From: Stromatinia cepivora
Taxonomy: Eukaryota; Ascomycota; Leotiomycetes; Helotiales; Sclerotiniaceae
Assembly (NCBI GenBank): GCA_014898415.1
Contig: RCTD01000001.1
Span: 4,030,001 to 4,094,000, forward strand
Reading direction: 5' to 3'
DNA: 64,000 bases
Shown in pieces: positions 62,754 to 64,000 of the stretch; position 1 is the first letter of the stretch, and each line of letters starts with the position of its first letter. Position numbers and translations under genes: made by a program. The notes below the pieces were generated by a model. It worked only from the letters and a program-made list of their open reading frames with translations. It searched no databases and was not told the DNA's origin.

Positions 62754-64000
62754 GGTTCTACTAATACCGGGAAGGTATCTGAGCCTAAGGTTCCTCAGGC
62801 CTTACGGTTCATAACAACGAAGCTCTTTTCAGAGATTAATTTCGTTGAACGCAATAATATTCGCACCGAAAATGGCCGTCGATGGCCTCGAAGAAGGCTC
62901 TTTCAAGAGAATCAAATTCATCCTTCAGTAGCATATCGAATATATAAGCGTGAAGATCTTCGAACTCTCCATAATAGTAGCTTCAGGAAGGAAACGCGTG
63001 GTCGAAACTCGAAGATTACAAAGGCTGTACTTCAAGCAATAGAGGAGATTATTCGGAATACTGAGCAGGAAGGAAGGACTATAAGCTATGAGAATCTTGG
63101 GATCGAAGTTGGTCTAGAGAACGTTTCAGGGAGAACTATTCAACGAGCACTTGGAACTCGACGATGTATTGCTTGCAAGAAGAGCTGGGTTAACCCAGAT
63201 CTTGCTCACCGTCGAGTCGAATGGGCACAGTATATGCTAGCCAAATACCCTAAGCCGGAAGATTGGAGGCATGTACGATTCTCTGATGAGACCCATCTTG
63301 GATTTGGATCTCAAGGTCGAATATTGGTGATCCGTAAGCCTGGAGAGCGTGGTTGCCCTGATTGTCTACAGGAGGAGAAGAAGCCGAATGAGAAGGATAT
63401 AAAGAGGGTTCACGCCTGGGGCAATATTGGAAACAACTACAAGAGCAAACTCTACAAGTACAATTGTCGGGATAACTGTATACGGGGAAGTGAAGCTTAT
63501 CAACGGACGTATAGAACTCTTTCTTGTTAATACGTTTTGATTTGCCTAGAGAGCTAGAAACTATGGAGGGTGAAGAACTATATAATGGTGTATGCCGAGG
63601 CACTAGTGCGCACGTGATCCTTACCATACACGTGATTCATATTCCGACAACAATAGTGGGAACTCGAATGGGAAGATGACTCAAAAGACTTATATCTCTC
63701 TTTTAGAGCAGGAGTGTAAAGATTGGGGTAAAGAAGGCTGCGTTCTTGAGGAAGATGGAGACTCTGGGCATGGAACTAGCAAGAGTAATCCTGTGAAGAC
63801 TTGGAAGGAAAAGTACAATTTGAAGTCTTATTTCAACTGTGCTTGCTCTCCTGATCTTGCACCTATTGAGAATGCATGGCAAGCTCCAAAGGCATATTTA
63901 CGGCAATATGGGCATTGGGATGACGAGACTATATGGGAGCTTGTGTAAGAGGGCTGGGATAAATTATCACAGGAAACGATTAATAAATGGGTTAACAGTA
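62754..64000 (+). pseudogene. Degenerate Tc1/mariner (DDE) transposase
   Basis: A frame open from 62754 reads EINFVERNNIRTENGRRWPR, then SVAYRIYKREDLRTLHNSSF, ISYENLGIEVGLENVSGRTI, KKSWVNPDLAHRRVEWAQYM, and then the catalytic core. The DDE triad is visible: Asp in FSDETHLGFG (codon 63285), Asp in LEEDGDSGHG, Glu in SPDLAPIENAWQ. IRKPGERGCPDC and HAWGNIG are also family-typical. The frame is broken by a 187 bp insertion at 63464-63650 and by a TAA after TIWELV near 63946, then continues (EGWDKLSQETINKWVNS) to the edge. The N-terminal HTH looks shortened or diverged. No intact start was found. It is probably inactive. Confidence 0.85.
63464..63650. mobile_element. 187 bp MITE-like insertion inside the transposase
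   Basis: The insertion begins TTGTCGGGATA and ends TATTCCGACAA, an inverted repeat of 11 bp with one mismatch. It is flanked on both sides by CAA (63461-63463 and 63651-63653), a 3 bp target duplication. It interrupts the transposase between KLYKY and SGNSNGKMTQ. No coding capacity. The superfamily is uncertain. Confidence 0.75.

Larger units (their letters stand above)
62010..64000 (+). mobile_element. Tc1/mariner-like transposon, left part, running off the window
   Basis: Composition changes abruptly at about 62010, where CAGTCGTGGTGCTTGCC and a run of nine C begin; this resembles the C-rich terminal repeat of fungal mariner-type elements, so I take it as the probable left end. The element carries the transposase relic at 62754-64000. 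The right terminal repeat would lie beyond the window, so the ends and target duplication cannot be confirmed. The segment 62022-62486 has a 154-codon frame without recognisable motif, and 62640-62735 contains repeated GCTCA/GATCAC palindromic words. Confidence 0.55.

Overview
This 64 kb window comes from a filamentous ascomycete (Pezizomycotina). The genes are eukaryotic, with many short introns (about 45-100 nt, GTATGT/GTAAGT/GTGAGT donors). The gene set is typical of moulds: PacC, a MeaB-like bZIP, Atg27, an Stm1-type ribosome factor, Dml1 and an FHA-forkhead factor. The AT-rich intergenic DNA and the overall look of the proteins suggest Leotiomycetes, possibly Sclerotiniaceae (Botrytis/Sclerotinia relatives). 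That placement is inference and was not tested by search.

Layout: 1-4336 (+) separase, cut at its 5' end by the window edge. 5420-7046 (-) autophagy protein Atg27. 7.0-11.3 kb gene-poor. 11304-12683 (+) MeaB-like bZIP factor. 14084-15448 (+) Stm1/HABP4-type ribosome preservation factor. 20378-21300 (-) Par32/DUF3602 GRGGAGN-repeat protein. 26899-28446 (+) single-finger C2H2 protein. 29635-30856 (+) multi-pass membrane protein of unknown role. 32237-35730 (+) ING-family PHD-finger protein. 36-38.6 kb G-rich non-coding DNA. 38622-39050 a 429 bp hAT-type foldback MITE. 42190-44272 (+) pacC, with a dense cluster of PacC consensus sites upstream. 44878-46528 (+) a small six-exon SnoaL/NTF2-like gene that no single ORF reveals. 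46786-47484 (-) peroxiredoxin-like protein. 47950-49756 (+) Dml1/Misato. 51316-54675 (+) a 15-exon cell-wall adhesin-like protein with one repeat per exon. 54.7-58.1 kb microsatellite-rich DNA. 58152-60303 (+) FHA-forkhead transcription factor. 62010-64000 a degenerate Tc1/mariner-type transposon that itself carries a 187 bp insertion and runs off the window.

The genes are a normal scattered eukaryotic set, not an operon or secondary-metabolite cluster. Several are regulators: nitrogen (MeaB-like, Par32-like), ambient pH (PacC), chromatin (ING) and cell cycle (forkhead, separase). The most unusual structure is the adhesin gene. Six successive exons are each exactly 168 nt, all in the same phase, each encoding one 56-residue Thr-rich repeat. 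Two neighbouring introns are identical as read, so the locus has grown by duplicating a whole exon-plus-intron unit.

Coding coordinates were assembled by hand from reading frames and splice signals. Every multi-exon model was checked to keep frame and to sum to a multiple of three. No alignment or RNA evidence was available.
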